Positions 1 through 8,195 of a stretch of 33,005 bases of DNA are shown here, one piece after another. Each line of letters begins with the position of its first letter. Within the stretch, counting starts at the first letter, position 1. Source of the stretch: Candidatus Vogelbacteria bacterium RIFOXYD1_FULL_51_18 (lineage in GTDB: Bacteria; Patescibacteriota; Minisyncoccia; Phycocordibacterales; UBA9988); NCBI GenBank assembly GCA_001823095.1, contig MHTL01000013.1, forward strand, positions 1-33,005, in the 5' to 3' direction. Position numbers and translations under genes: made by a program. The notes under the pieces were generated by a model. It searched no databases. It saw nothing but the letters and a program-made list of their open reading frames with translations, and had not been told where the DNA came from.

Positions 1-51
1 CAAAAGTCCGCACCGCATATTTCTGAGAACGTGAGTGGTGCAATTAGAGTG

Positions 52-183
52 CTAATTTACTGCAAGATACCACCCTCCCTCAACGAGCCACTGTTGTTGT
101 GAAAGATACTCAAACGCCTTTCGCGTCGCCTCGGGTACTGTCTCAAAGTGAAGCGCTACGTTTTTTGAAGTATCAGCGTCCAT
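52..183 (-). pseudogene. Truncated AbiEii/AbiGii-like nucleotidyltransferase toxin N-terminus (43 aa remnant)
   Basis: Own translation of the minus strand: MDADTSKNVALHFETVPEATRKAFEYLSQQQWLVEGGWYLAVN*. Resembles the N-terminus of AbiEii-type proteins just before the expected ...FYLAGGTALAL motif, where it stops. Starts inside the end of the upstream DUF6922-like ORF. Confidence 0.45.
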
Positions 184-383
184 AATTTTTTTGTATCTGG
201 CCTCAAGCTGCGCGATTTCTCAACGGCTTTTTTGATGCGGGCGGAATCGTACTGCTGTTTCAACCACCGAACCTCATCATCGCGGCCAAAATCTAAAATT
301 CGTTCAATGATATATTGAGCATTTCGTTCTGGATCCAATTTCTCCGGATTCGCGTCCCAAAAGAGCGACTGCCTAAATTTCAT
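156..383 (-). CDS. Small DUF6922-like protein, often paired with AbiEii-type genes
   Basis: 75 aa ORF with RQSLFWDANPEKLDPERNAQYIIERILDFGRDDEVRWL, typical of DUF6922-like proteins; extended -10 (TGC-TAAAAT) 6 nt upstream of ATG. Confidence 0.65.
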   Translation of the reverse strand: MKFRQSLFWDANPEKLDPERNAQYIIERILDFGRDDEVRWLKQQYDSARIKKAVEKSRSLRPDTKKLWTLILQKT

Positions 384-458
384 AGGTGTATTTTAGCATA
401 TTTTAAGACGCCCATCTACTCTCTTCGCTTGGGCTCCGTCGGGTGCTACAATAGAGCC

Positions 459-2150
459 ATGGTTCATTTTGATGAAGAGAAGCAGGATGCCCGCATTAAG
501 GAACTGCGCGCAAAGGAGGAAGAGGATTTTGCCGAGATTATTGCGGCCAAGGTTGGGCTCCCTTATATGGACCTCTCAAAGATTGCCATCAACACTGACG
601 CGCTCGGTATCATCCACGAAACTGACGCTCGCAAAGCCTCGCTTGCCTGTTTCCGCGCAACAGGGAAGCTCTTAGACATTGCCGTCGCCTCGCCAGAGTC
701 ACCGGAAGTAAAGGCAATTATAGATGATTTTGCGGGAAAAGGATTCTCTACCACGCTCTACGTGGCGTCCAAGGCAAGTTTGGAGCGAGCATGGGGACAC
801 TACGCCGACATTGCTGCTAGCTCGCAGACCCACGCCGGCATTATTGCTATTTCCGACGAGGACATTGTCAAGTACCTTGACTCGTTCACCACACTCGCCG
901 AGGTAAAACAGGCCATCACTGATGAAGAGGCATCCGTCCGCTCGGGGAAGGGCATCTCGCGGCTGGTGGAAATTATGCTCGCCGGAGCGCTCGCACTCTC
1001 CTCGTCGGACATTCACCTGGAGCCGAGAGAATCATCCGTGCGCATCCGCTACCGGCTTGATGGCGTGCTGGCAGATGCAGCGGAGTTGAGCGCAAAAACT
1101 TCTCACCCCCTCCTAATGCGTCTCAAACTTGTTTCTGCAATGAAGCTCAATGTTACGAGCGCCGCGCAGGACGGACGCTTCAGCATTAAAATCAAAGGCT
1201 CTCCGATTGAGATCCGCTCCTCGGTCATCCCCGGGGCTTACGGCGAGTCGGTGGTGATGCGCATTCTCAATCCCGAAACTATTGCGCTTACCTTAGAGAA
1301 GCTCGGCGTTGAAGAGGAACTGCAAAAAATCTTTGAGGCCGAGCTTGCAAAGCCAAACGGGATGATACTCCTCACCGGCCCCACAGGCAGTGGTAAAACC
1401 ACCACGCTCTACGCATTTCTGCGCCGCGTCTCAAACACGGGCAATAAAATAATCACGATTGAGGACCCTATTGAGTACCATATGGAGGGAATCAATCAAA
1501 CACAGATTGAGGAGGGCAAGGGATATACGTTCTTGGAAGGACTTCGGAGCGCCTTGCGACAGGATCCGGACATTATTATGGTGGGTGAAATTAGAGATAA
1601 AGAAACCGCCGAGGTTGCTGTCAACGCGGCGCTCACGGGGCATCTTGTCTTCAGCACGCTCCACACCAACAACGCCGCGGGGACCATCCCTCGCCTCATA
1701 GACTTGGGAGTAAATCCCAAAGTCTTGGGTTCGGCGCTTACCATCTCTATTGCCCAGCGCCTCGTGCGGACACTCTGTAGTGAATGCCGCCAGGAAGCAA
1801 TCATCAGTGGGGACGAAGCAGAGCTTATTAAAAAAGTGCTTGCACAGATTCATGAACGCCGTCCGGAGCTTGCTCTCCCGCCCGCAAACCGCTACTACAA
1901 ACCAGGGAGCTGCGCCTCGTGCGGCGAAACCGGCTATCGCGGGCGTGTGGGCATCTTTGAGGCGCTCATGGTAGACGCCGCGATAACCGAGGCAACAGTA
2001 AAGAATCCGAGTGAACGCGAGATTACAGTTGCGGCGCTACCGCAACATATCCTCTCAATGAGGGAGGATGGAATCATTAAGGTGCTCCGCGGAGAGACTT
2101 CCATTGAGGAACTGGGGCGCGTGATAGACCTTCACGCAGAGTTTGTGTAG
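459..2150 (+). CDS. pilB: GspE/PilB-family type II secretion/type IV pilus assembly ATPase
   Basis: Walker A GPTGSGKTTTLYAFL, IEDPIEYH, GEIRDKETAEVAVNAALTGHLVFSTLHTNNA, CxxC Zn motifs. Start moved from 315 to the ATG at 459, which has TGC-TACAAT 6 nt upstream. Confidence 0.93.
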   Translation: MVHFDEEKQDARIKELRAKEEEDFAEIIAAKVGLPYMDLSKIAINTDALGIIHETDARKASLACFRATGKLLDIAVASPESPEVKAIIDDFAGKGFSTTLYVASKASLERAWGHYADIAASSQTHAGIIAISDEDIVKYLDSFTTLAEVKQAITDEEASVRSGKGISRLVEIMLAGALALSSSDIHLEPRESSVRIRYRLDGVLADAAELSAKTSHPLLMRLKLVSAMKLNVTSAAQDGRFSIKIKGSPIEIRSSVIPGAYGESVVMRILNPETIALTLEKLGVEEELQKIFEAELAKPNGMILLTGPTGSGKTTTLYAFLRRVSNTGNKIITIEDPIEYHMEGINQTQIEEGKGYTFLEGLRSALRQDPDIIMVGEIRDKETAEVAVNAALTGHLVFSTLHTNNAAGTIPRLIDLGVNPKVLGSALTISIAQRLVRTLCSECRQEAIISGDEAELIKKVLAQIHERRPELALPPANRYYKPGSCASCGETGYRGRVGIFEALMVDAAITEATVKNPSEREITVAALPQHILSMREDGIIKVLRGETSIEELGRVIDLHAEFV

Positions 2151-2159
2151 AGTAAATCC

Positions 2160-2305
2160 AGAAATCTCTAAACAATCCTTCTTGGAACTCCAAGAAGGCA
2201 GGCAGGAGCACGGGGATGGTTACAGCCGCCCCGACTAAACGGAACAACCACAACGTCTCCGCACTGCTACCCATAGGCTTACGCCCCGATTGCTTAGAGA
2301 TTTCT
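2160..2305. repeat. Inverted-repeat-bounded intergenic element with internal hairpin
   Basis: AGAAATCTCTAAACAATC (2160-2177) is the inverse of GATTGCTTAGAGATTTCT (2288-2305), 17/18 matches; internal hairpin CCTTCTTGGA-AC-TCCAAGAAGG at 2177-2198. Confidence 0.6.
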
Positions 2306-2343
2306 AAACTCACCAAATCAGACACTAGCATATATTATATTAC

Positions 2344-3369
2344 ATGTCAAGTAAGCCTGAAAACGAGTATTATCTGGACAGTTCCCTGCGCCCCAGCACT
2401 TGGGAGGAATATATCGGGCAGGATCACATTAAGGCTAACCTCCACATCCTCCTCTCGGCGGCGCGGGAACGCGCCCATCCGCCGGAACACCTCCTTTTCT
2501 ACGGACCTCCAGGGCTCGGGAAGACAACGCTTGCCTACCTCATTGCCCACGAGATGGGCGCGCAGATTAAAACGACGTCTGGCCCGGCCATTGAGAAGGT
2601 CGGCGACGTGGCATCCATACTCACCAATCTCTCGCCCGGCGATATCCTCTTCATAGATGAGGCGCACCGACTCAACAAGCTCATAGAAGAGGTACTCTAC
2701 CCGGCAATGGAATCAGGAATGCTCAACATCATCATCGGTAAGGGGCCGGGAGCGCGCAGTATACAGCTCCCGCTCCCCCCCTTCACACTCATTGCCGCGA
2801 CGACGCGCATTTCGCTTCTCTCCGCGCCCCTGCGCTCGCGCTTCGGCGGAGGGACGTTCCGGCTTGAATTCTATTCTGAAGAAGAAATCGGGCTCATAGT
2901 AGAGCGCTCCGCGCATATCCTGTCGGTGCCGATTGAAGAGAGCGCCATTGCCGAAATCGCGCGCAGGAGCCGCTTTACCCCCCGCATTGCTAATCAGTAC
3001 CTGAAGCGCGCCCGTGATTTTGCCCAGGTTAAGCAACGCCCGCTTAACCGCGGGACCGTGCGCGAGGCGCTTACACTCTTGGAGATAGACGAGCTTGGCC
3101 TCTCGTCAGTGGATCGACACATCCTCTCGATTATTATTGATAAGTTCCACGGCGGGCCGGTGGGAGTGGGGACGATTGCCACCGCACTCTCCGAAGAAGA
3201 GTCAACCATTGAAGACATTAACGAACCGTACCTGATCCAGCTCGGACTCCTGGAGCGCACACCGCGCGGACGGACGGTCACCCCTCTTGCCTATGAGCAT
3301 TTGGGATACCCGCCTGCCTCGCCGGCAGGCGGGCTTGCGGCGGACCCCCATCAAAAAACCTTACTCTAA
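2344..3369 (+). CDS. ruvB: Holliday junction branch migration helicase RuvB
   Basis: [78 protein letters not shown]. Confidence 0.97.
   Translation: MSSKPENEYYLDSSLRPSTWEEYIGQDHIKANLHILLSAARERAHPPEHLLFYGPPGLGKTTLAYLIAHEMGAQIKTTSGPAIEKVGDVASILTNLSPGDILFIDEAHRLNKLIEEVLYPAMESGMLNIIIGKGPGARSIQLPLPPFTLIAATTRISLLSAPLRSRFGGGTFRLEFYSEEEIGLIVERSAHILSVPIEESAIAEIARRSRFTPRIANQYLKRARDFAQVKQRPLNRGTVREALTLLEIDELGLSSVDRHILSIIIDKFHGGPVGVGTIATALSEEESTIEDINEPYLIQLGLLERTPRGRTVTPLAYEHLGYPPASPAGGLAADPHQKTLL
3309..3333. repeat. GC-rich hairpin inside the ruvB 3' end
   Basis: CCCGCCTGCC-tcgcc-GGCAGGCGGG, 10-bp perfect arms; encodes the PPASPAGG tail. Confidence 0.75.
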
Positions 3370-3374
3370 CGCGT

Positions 3375-3911
3375 ATGTCAGGGCACAATAAATGGTCGCA
3401 GATAAAAAATAAGAAAGCATCGGAGGATGCCAAAAAGAGCACGGTATTTTCCATGCACGCGAGAGCCATCGCGATGGAGGCGCGGGCAGTGAACGGAAAC
3501 CGTGGGAGCGCGCGCCTGCGAGCGGCCATTGAGAAAGCGCGCGCGGCAAACATGCCAGCAGAGAACATTGAGCGCGCAACACTCCGAGGTGGTGGGGCGG
3601 GAAACGAGTCATATGAAGAGGTCAGCTATGAGGTCTATGGCCCAGGCGGAACCGCACTGATTATTGTAGGGATGACGGACAATAAAAACCGCACTGCGGC
3701 AGAGCTCCGCCATCTCCTTGGTATACACGACGCTTCGCTCGCGAGCCCGGGGAGCGCGGAGTGGGCATTCGTCAGAAGTGGCGACACATGGGTACCGAAG
3801 GTATTAACGAAAGTGAATGAGGCAGACCAACGCGCACTAGAGCTCCTTATTGACGCGCTTGACGAGCACGCGGACGTGAAAAGTATTTTTTCAAATGCAG
3901 AAAAGAGTTGA
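3375..3911 (+). CDS. yebC: YebC/TACO1-family protein, shortened
   Basis: MSGHNKWSQIKNKKASEDAKKSTVFS N-terminus, EVSYEVYGPGGTALIIVGMTDNKNRT; only 178 aa. Confidence 0.93.
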   Translation: MSGHNKWSQIKNKKASEDAKKSTVFSMHARAIAMEARAVNGNRGSARLRAAIEKARAANMPAENIERATLRGGGAGNESYEEVSYEVYGPGGTALIIVGMTDNKNRTAAELRHLLGIHDASLASPGSAEWAFVRSGDTWVPKVLTKVNEADQRALELLIDALDEHADVKSIFSNAEKS

Positions 3912-4386
3912 GACGGCCCGACGAGTGCTTGGCATTGACCCGGGGTATGACCGCTGTGGAGTTGCGGTTGTTGAACGCAGGGAGCACAAAGAAACATTGC
4001 TCTACTCAAACTGTATCATTCCCGAAAAAGGGGAGCTGGGTACGCGCTTCCTCGAGCTCGGCACGCGTATAGAAGCGCTCATTACTGTGTGGCATCCGCA
4101 GGCGATCGCCTGCGAAAAAATTTTTTTTACCCGCAATCAAAAAACAGGAATTGCCGTTGCTGAACTGCGCGGCATCATCCGCTACCTCTCTGCACAGCAT
4201 GGGCTCCTCTTCTGCGAGTACACTCCACAGGAGATTAAGCGCGCCGTGACCGGGTACGGGAACGCAGAGAAGGCCCAAGTGGAGTCAATGGTGCGCGCGC
4301 TCTTACGTATGGAAAAGGCGCGGCGCTATGACGATGAGTACGATGCGGTGGCAGTCGGCTTGACGGCGCTCCCCTCTCTGCGCTAA
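3895..4386 (+). CDS. ruvC: Crossover junction endodeoxyribonuclease RuvC
   Basis: LGIDPGYDRCGVAVVE, ACEKIFFTRNQKTGIAVAELRGII, YTPQEIKRAVTGYGNAEKAQV, DDEYDAVAVGL. Confidence 0.96.
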   Translation: MQKRVETARRVLGIDPGYDRCGVAVVERREHKETLLYSNCIIPEKGELGTRFLELGTRIEALITVWHPQAIACEKIFFTRNQKTGIAVAELRGIIRYLSAQHGLLFCEYTPQEIKRAVTGYGNAEKAQVESMVRALLRMEKARRYDDEYDAVAVGLTALPSLR

Positions 4387-4471
4387 CTTATCCACACGCG
4401 TACCATCCTTTCCATTGCAAATGGTAGACAGTATGGTACAAAAAAATGGTCTTATTAAAAATTAATAGCGC

Positions 4472-4618
4472 ATGCGTATGGACGAATTTGATAAAGATGT
4501 TGAAGAAGGAGAGGAGGAGAAGCCTCTCAAGGATGGTGTAGAGGAGGAGGATGAAGATGAGGAGGAAGAGAATAAGGATGACGAGATAGAGTCAAGTGTG
4601 GATGGAGTTGAGGATTGA
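4472..4618 (+). CDS. Highly acidic 48-aa microprotein
   Basis: Own translation: MRMDEFDKDVEEGEEEKPLKDGVEEEDEDEEEENKDDEIESSVDGVED*. Not in the ORF track because of its length. Confidence 0.5.
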   Translation: MRMDEFDKDVEEGEEEKPLKDGVEEEDEDEEEENKDDEIESSVDGVED

Positions 4619-4624
4619 GGAGTT

Positions 4625-5782
4625 CTAGAGAATGACAACCTGCAGGAAGCGGCTCTTCCCGATCCGCACCTGCAGGTTTTTGTCGGCGCGATAGAGCGGA
4701 TTATCTATTGTTTTTCCGCCGACAAGTTCCACTGCGTGCGCGCGCACGAGGCGTCGCCACTGTGATTTTGATTCTACAAGACCGGAGCTGATGACAGCGT
4801 CGGAAAGAAGTGTCCCGCGCTCCACTTCAACCACGGGGAGTTCCCCTGAAATTTTCCCCTTGCTGAATCTCTCAGTAAAGGATTCTTGTGCGCGTGCCCC
4901 CGCGCCGTCCTCCCAGAGCCATTCCAAGATTTCTTTCGCAAGCGCCTCCTTCGCGGCCTTAGGATTTGATTCAATACGCCCGAGCGCCTCGTCCATATCC
5001 TGATTGGTGAGTAACTCATAGCCAAGCGGGAGCATCTCATCAGGCCAGCTCATTATTTTCCCGAACGCGTCATCGGGCGAATCGGAGAGCGCGAGCATAT
5101 TTCCCTCTGTCTTTCCCATTTTTTTTCCCGTGGGGTCAGTGAGCAATTTAGTGGCGAGCACAAATTTTTCCTTTCCTCTCCGCCTCATCAATGTCCTGCC
5201 GGCAAGCATGTTAAAAGTCTGGTCGTTCCCGCCCACCTCCAAATCAACGTCAAGCGCTACGGAATCGTACCCTTGGAGCGCGGGGTAGAGGAATTCGTGG
5301 ACAAAGATCGGCTCGTCCCGCCGCACTCGCTCTTGGAACATGTCCCGCTCAATCATCTGCCCCACGGTAAATTCACTCAAGAGAGATATGATATCGCGGA
5401 GAGAGAGTGTTCCAAGCCACTCACTATTGTAACGAAGTTCCGTTTTCTCAAGGTTGAGGATTTTCCCTATTTGACTCACATATCTCTCCATATTGGATTG
5501 CACCTCCTTCTCCGTGAGTGTTTTCCGTACAGAAAACTTCCCTGTCGGGTCTCCTATCATTGCGGTAAAGTCGCCGATAAGAAGCACAACCTGATGCCCG
5601 AGACCCTGGAACTCGCGAAGTTTCTTAAGCGCAACGACATGGCCAATATGGAGTGAGGGGCCTGTTGGGTCAATACCGTTGTAGAGACGAAGAGGAGCTT
5701 GCAAGAGGCGTCTTTCCAAATCCTCGCAAGATGGGTAAATGCGTTCTACACCACGGGAAAGAATATTGGATAAAAGACTCAT
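4625..5782 (-). CDS. tyrS: Tyrosyl-tRNA synthetase
   Basis: YNGIDPTGPSLHIGHVVALKKL, VGGNDQTFNMLAGR, LLTDPTGKKMGKTEGN (KMSKS-like), C-terminal S4-like domain. Confidence 0.96.
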   Translation of the reverse strand: MSLLSNILSRGVERIYPSCEDLERRLLQAPLRLYNGIDPTGPSLHIGHVVALKKLREFQGLGHQVVLLIGDFTAMIGDPTGKFSVRKTLTEKEVQSNMERYVSQIGKILNLEKTELRYNSEWLGTLSLRDIISLLSEFTVGQMIERDMFQERVRRDEPIFVHEFLYPALQGYDSVALDVDLEVGGNDQTFNMLAGRTLMRRRGKEKFVLATKLLTDPTGKKMGKTEGNMLALSDSPDDAFGKIMSWPDEMLPLGYELLTNQDMDEALGRIESNPKAAKEALAKEILEWLWEDGAGARAQESFTERFSKGKISGELPVVEVERGTLLSDAVISSGLVESKSQWRRLVRAHAVELVGGKTIDNPLYRADKNLQVRIGKSRFLQVVIL

Positions 5783-5822
5783 GACTGTAAAGTACCACGG
5801 ATTTATGATATGATAAAGAGCA

Positions 5823-7949
5823 ATGCATCGTGACGGTCACACAGAGCGCCGGAAGGCTCTTGGGTTTGTATTAAAAGGCATTGCGCTTGCCGGCATTCTT
5901 TTTTTTGTAACAACGGGCATTTCCATCCTTTGGGCAGTCACCTTAGACATCCCTACCTTTGACTCATTCCAGGCGCGAGAGATTGCAGAATCAACCAAAA
6001 TATACGATCGGACAGAAAAAGTGGTGCTCTATGACATACACGGCAACGTGAAGCGCACCATCGTGCCAATCTCCGAGATTGCAGAGAATGCACAGGAGGC
6101 TACCATTGCCATTGAGGATGCAAAATTCTTTGAGCACAGCGGTATTGACCCCAAGGGCATCGCTCGGGCGTTTTTAGTCAATATAGGGTCCGGGTCGGTG
6201 CGTCAAGGAGGATCAACGATTACCCAGCAGGTAATTAAGATGACGATTCTCACCAACGACCGGAGTATTACCAGAAAGATTAAAGAAGCAGTCCTCGCAA
6301 TCAAGCTTGAGCGGTCTATGAGCAAGAACGATATCCTTGCGATTTACCTTAATGAGGCGCCCTACGGCGGCAGTATGTACGGGATTGAGGAAGCGTCACA
6401 GTCATTCTTCAGTAAAAGCGCGAAGGAGCTTACTCTCGCGGAATCGGCATATCTTGCGGCGCTCCCCCAAGCCCCCACTTACTATTCTCCCTATGGATCA
6501 CACCGCGACAAACTTGATGAAAGAAAAAATCTTGTCCTGCGGAGAATGCGTGAACTAGGGATGATTACTGAAGCGCAAGAGGCATCCGCACGCGCAGAGA
6601 GAGTCATCTTCCACCAGCGCGATGATGGAGGTATTAAGGCGCCGCATTTTGTTGATTATGTGCGTTCATATCTTGAAGAGAAGTATGGGAGAGAGACGAT
6701 TGAGCGCGAGGGTTATACTGTCATCACCACACTTGACTGGCGCCTGCAGGACCGCGCCCAGGAAATTGTGGCAAAACACGCGGCAGAAAATGAGATAAAC
6801 TTCAACGCGCGCAACGCAGGGTTGGTGGCTATTGACCCTAAGACGGGGCAAATTTGGGCAATGGTGGGTTCGCGCAACTATTTTGACAGGGAAAATGAGG
6901 GTAACTTTAATATCACTCTAGCACACCGCCAGCCAGGCTCGGCATTCAAGCCGTTTGCCTACGCAACCGCGTTTGCCAAAGGATTTACTCCTGACACGGT
7001 CATTTTTGACCTGCGCACAGAGTTTGACACTTCATGCAACCCAGACGGCACCCCGCGCGGAGAGGCCAGTTCATGCTATCACCCAGATAACTATGATGAA
7101 ATGTTCCGCGGTCCGGTAAGTATGAGGAATGCCTTGGCGCAATCCATCAACGTCCCATCGGTAAAAGTCATGTACCTCGCGGGTATTAGTGATTCAATCA
7201 AGACCGCAGAAACTATGGGGATTAAAAACTTGGGGAATCCGACTCAGTACGGCCTCTCTCTTGCCCTTGGCGGCGGCGAGGTATCCCTCCTTGAACTCAC
7301 CAGCGCCTACGGCGTTTTTGCAAATGAGGGGGCGCGAAATCAGCCCGCGTTCATTTTAAAAATAAAAGATTCTCGCGGCAGAACTATTGAGGAATTCAGA
7401 CAAAACCAGAGACAGGTTATCACGATCAACATTGCTCGGCAGATTACTGATGTGCTCTCCGATAATGTGGCGAGGACTCCTGCGTTTGGCGCACATTCAC
7501 CCCTCTATTTTCCCGGCTACGATGTTGCAGTCAAAACAGGAACGACGAATGATTACAGGGACGCATGGATTATCGGCTACTCCCCCACTATTTCAGCCGG
7601 CGCATGGGTCGGCAATAACGATAATACCCCCATGGAAAAGCGGGTAGCCCGCTACATCGTCGCTCCTTTGTGGAATGAATTTATGGCCCAAGCTCTCCAG
7701 ATTATCCCCCAAGAATCGTTTATAAAACCAGAACCAACCCCGCAAACAATCAAGTCTATACTGCGTGGAGTCTGGCAAGATGGCGGTATTCACTCTATCC
7801 TTTATTCTATTGATAAAAACAATCCTCTCGGCCCTGCGCCGAGAAACCCGGGAGACGACCCCCAATTCATTCTCTGGGAAACTCCGGTGCAACATTGGGC
7901 TCGGCTCCGCCAGTTTATTGCCCCGCAAGCAACTACAACCCCGCAATAG
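5823..7949 (+). CDS. Class A penicillin-binding protein (transglycosylase/transpeptidase)
   Basis: IEDAKFFEHSGIDPKGIARA, GGSTITQQVIKM, RQPGSAFKPFAYATAF, SINVPSVKV, VKTGTTNDYRDAWIIGY. Confidence 0.95.
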   Translation: MHRDGHTERRKALGFVLKGIALAGILFFVTTGISILWAVTLDIPTFDSFQAREIAESTKIYDRTEKVVLYDIHGNVKRTIVPISEIAENAQEATIAIEDAKFFEHSGIDPKGIARAFLVNIGSGSVRQGGSTITQQVIKMTILTNDRSITRKIKEAVLAIKLERSMSKNDILAIYLNEAPYGGSMYGIEEASQSFFSKSAKELTLAESAYLAALPQAPTYYSPYGSHRDKLDERKNLVLRRMRELGMITEAQEASARAERVIFHQRDDGGIKAPHFVDYVRSYLEEKYGRETIEREGYTVITTLDWRLQDRAQEIVAKHAAENEINFNARNAGLVAIDPKTGQIWAMVGSRNYFDRENEGNFNITLAHRQPGSAFKPFAYATAFAKGFTPDTVIFDLRTEFDTSCNPDGTPRGEASSCYHPDNYDEMFRGPVSMRNALAQSINVPSVKVMYLAGISDSIKTAETMGIKNLGNPTQYGLSLALGGGEVSLLELTSAYGVFANEGARNQPAFILKIKDSRGRTIEEFRQNQRQVITINIARQITDVLSDNVARTPAFGAHSPLYFPGYDVAVKTGTTNDYRDAWIIGYSPTISAGAWVGNNDNTPMEKRVARYIVAPLWNEFMAQALQIIPQESFIKPEPTPQTIKSILRGVWQDGGIHSILYSIDKNNPLGPAPRNPGDDPQFILWETPVQHWARLRQFIAPQATTTPQ

Positions 7950-8190
7950 TGTAGTGTGTTGAGGTTTTCTTTTTAAGCTCGGCAATAAGGCTTGTTTTGT
8001 GTATATAGAGTTCACTCAAAATAGTCGAGTGAACTTTGAAATAAATTTTTGTGCCACGCAACTCTATGAATGCTTCGGGGATGTTGATATCGCTTATATT
8101 TTTAACAATAATCGCCACCACAGTTTTTATATTAGATTGCTCTCTGTGAGAATTGAAAAATCTTTCCAAATAATTGCCGATGGGGTTCAT
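7933..8190 (-). CDS. Small DciA/DUF721-like protein
   Basis: 85 aa; ...EAFIELRGTKIYFKVHSTILSELYIHKTSLIAELKKK resembles the DUF721 core; directly downstream of dnaN (5-nt gap) in the dnaA-dnaN direction. Confidence 0.55.
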   Translation of the reverse strand: MNPIGNYLERFFNSHREQSNIKTVVAIIVKNISDINIPEAFIELRGTKIYFKVHSTILSELYIHKTSLIAELKKKTSTHYTIAGL

Positions 8191-8195
8191 ACTTT

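Noticed and set aside
315-458. N-terminal extension of the PilB ORF (MSISFWIQFLRIRV...)
   Set aside because: Antisense to the DUF6922-like gene start; no family similarity; the ATG at 459 has a well-placed -10 element and a plausible PilB N-terminus.
2178-2290. tRNA-like or riboswitch identity for the intergenic element
   Set aside because: No T-loop (GGTTCGANNCC) or recognisable riboswitch core; reported only as an uncharacterised structured element.
2077-2331. 84-aa minus ORF over the pilB-ruvB gap with a hydrophobic stretch (LWLFRLVGAAVTIPVLLPAFLEF)
   Set aside because: Overlaps the pilB 3' end antisense, and the hydrophobic run comes from the inverted-repeat element; no independent coding support.
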